A DNA stretch of 64,000 bases from Auanema rhodensis (lineage: Eukaryota; Nematoda; Chromadorea; Rhabditida; Rhabditidae): NCBI GenBank assembly GCA_964057225.1, contig OZ059896.1, positions 13,066,501 through 13,130,500 of the forward strand, given 5' to 3'. This document shows, one piece after another, positions 63,956 to 64,000 of this stretch; position 1 is the stretch's first letter; every line of letters begins with the position of its first letter. The translations under genes and the position numbers were made by a program. Under the pieces are notes generated by a model. It saw nothing but the letters and a program-made list of their open reading frames with translations. It ran no database searches and had not been told where the DNA came from.

Positions 63956-64000
63956 TTGAACGGGTTTATTGTTCGAATCACAGGTTATAATCGGAAAACA
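63956..64000 (-). mobile_element. 3'-UTR fragment (copy 3, cut by window end)
   Basis: The 45 bases visible are identical to the start of copies 1 and 2 and begin at the same ACACGT junction. The rest lies beyond the window. Confidence 0.8.

Noticed and set aside
1-64000. CENP-B box in the monomer
   Set aside because: The CACGGGAAGCGAG region has superficial similarity but lacks the required spacing of TTCG, A and CGGG.
1-64000. Satellite monomer as a DNA transposon or Helitron array
   Set aside because: No terminal inverted repeats or target duplications per monomer; the palindromes are internal and monomers abut head to tail.

Overview
This window is eukaryotic repeat DNA, almost certainly from a metazoan and probably an invertebrate. 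About 86% of it is one AT-rich satellite with a monomer of about 176 bp. By length there are roughly 310 copies: about 50 left of element A, about 207 between A and B, and about 54 in the inverted array. The rest is non-LTR (LINE-type) retrotransposon sequence of the CR1/Jockey-like group. No bacterial-style operon, host gene, tRNA, rRNA or CRISPR array is visible. A nematode or a dipteran would fit, but neither can be shown from the sequence alone.

Layout. 1-8866: satellite in the orientation defined here as forward. 8867-15078: element A, a 6.2-kb retrotransposon on the minus strand, bounded by a perfect 6-bp target-site duplication (AAATTA). 15079-51453: forward satellite with nested higher-order duplications. 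51454-54132: element B, a related but distinct retrotransposon on the minus strand that has lost its 3' half. 54133-64000: the same satellite in inverted orientation, carrying three copies (the last cut by the window edge) of a 171-bp 3'-UTR fragment of a related element.

Element A reads, in its own 5' to 3' direction: an array of mainly 18-bp repeats, a pyrimidine-rich leader, ORF1 (353 aa, coiled coil plus nucleic-acid-binding-type region), a tandem duplication of about 1.2 kb that makes a second, N-terminally truncated ORF1, then ORF2 (AP-type endonuclease plus reverse transcriptase), and a 3' UTR ending just past AATAAA with no poly(A). ORF2 begins 4 nt after the ORF1 stop and is broken by one frameshift at an A8 run. 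Element B has the same plan: an 18-bp repeat array with a different unit, a pyrimidine-rich leader, ORF1 and an endonuclease. Its ORF1 has a frameshift in a C run, and its ORF2 stops at the endonuclease/RT boundary exactly where the satellite changes orientation.

The main points of interest are: B sitting on the inversion breakpoint of the satellite; the shared 18-bp AGGTCA-containing 5' arrays in two divergent element families; the near-identical internal ORF1 duplication in A; the 3'-UTR fragment that has been amplified as part of the satellite; and a strongly conserved palindrome-rich block in the monomer that suggests protein binding. All sequence comparisons were made by eye. No searches were run.
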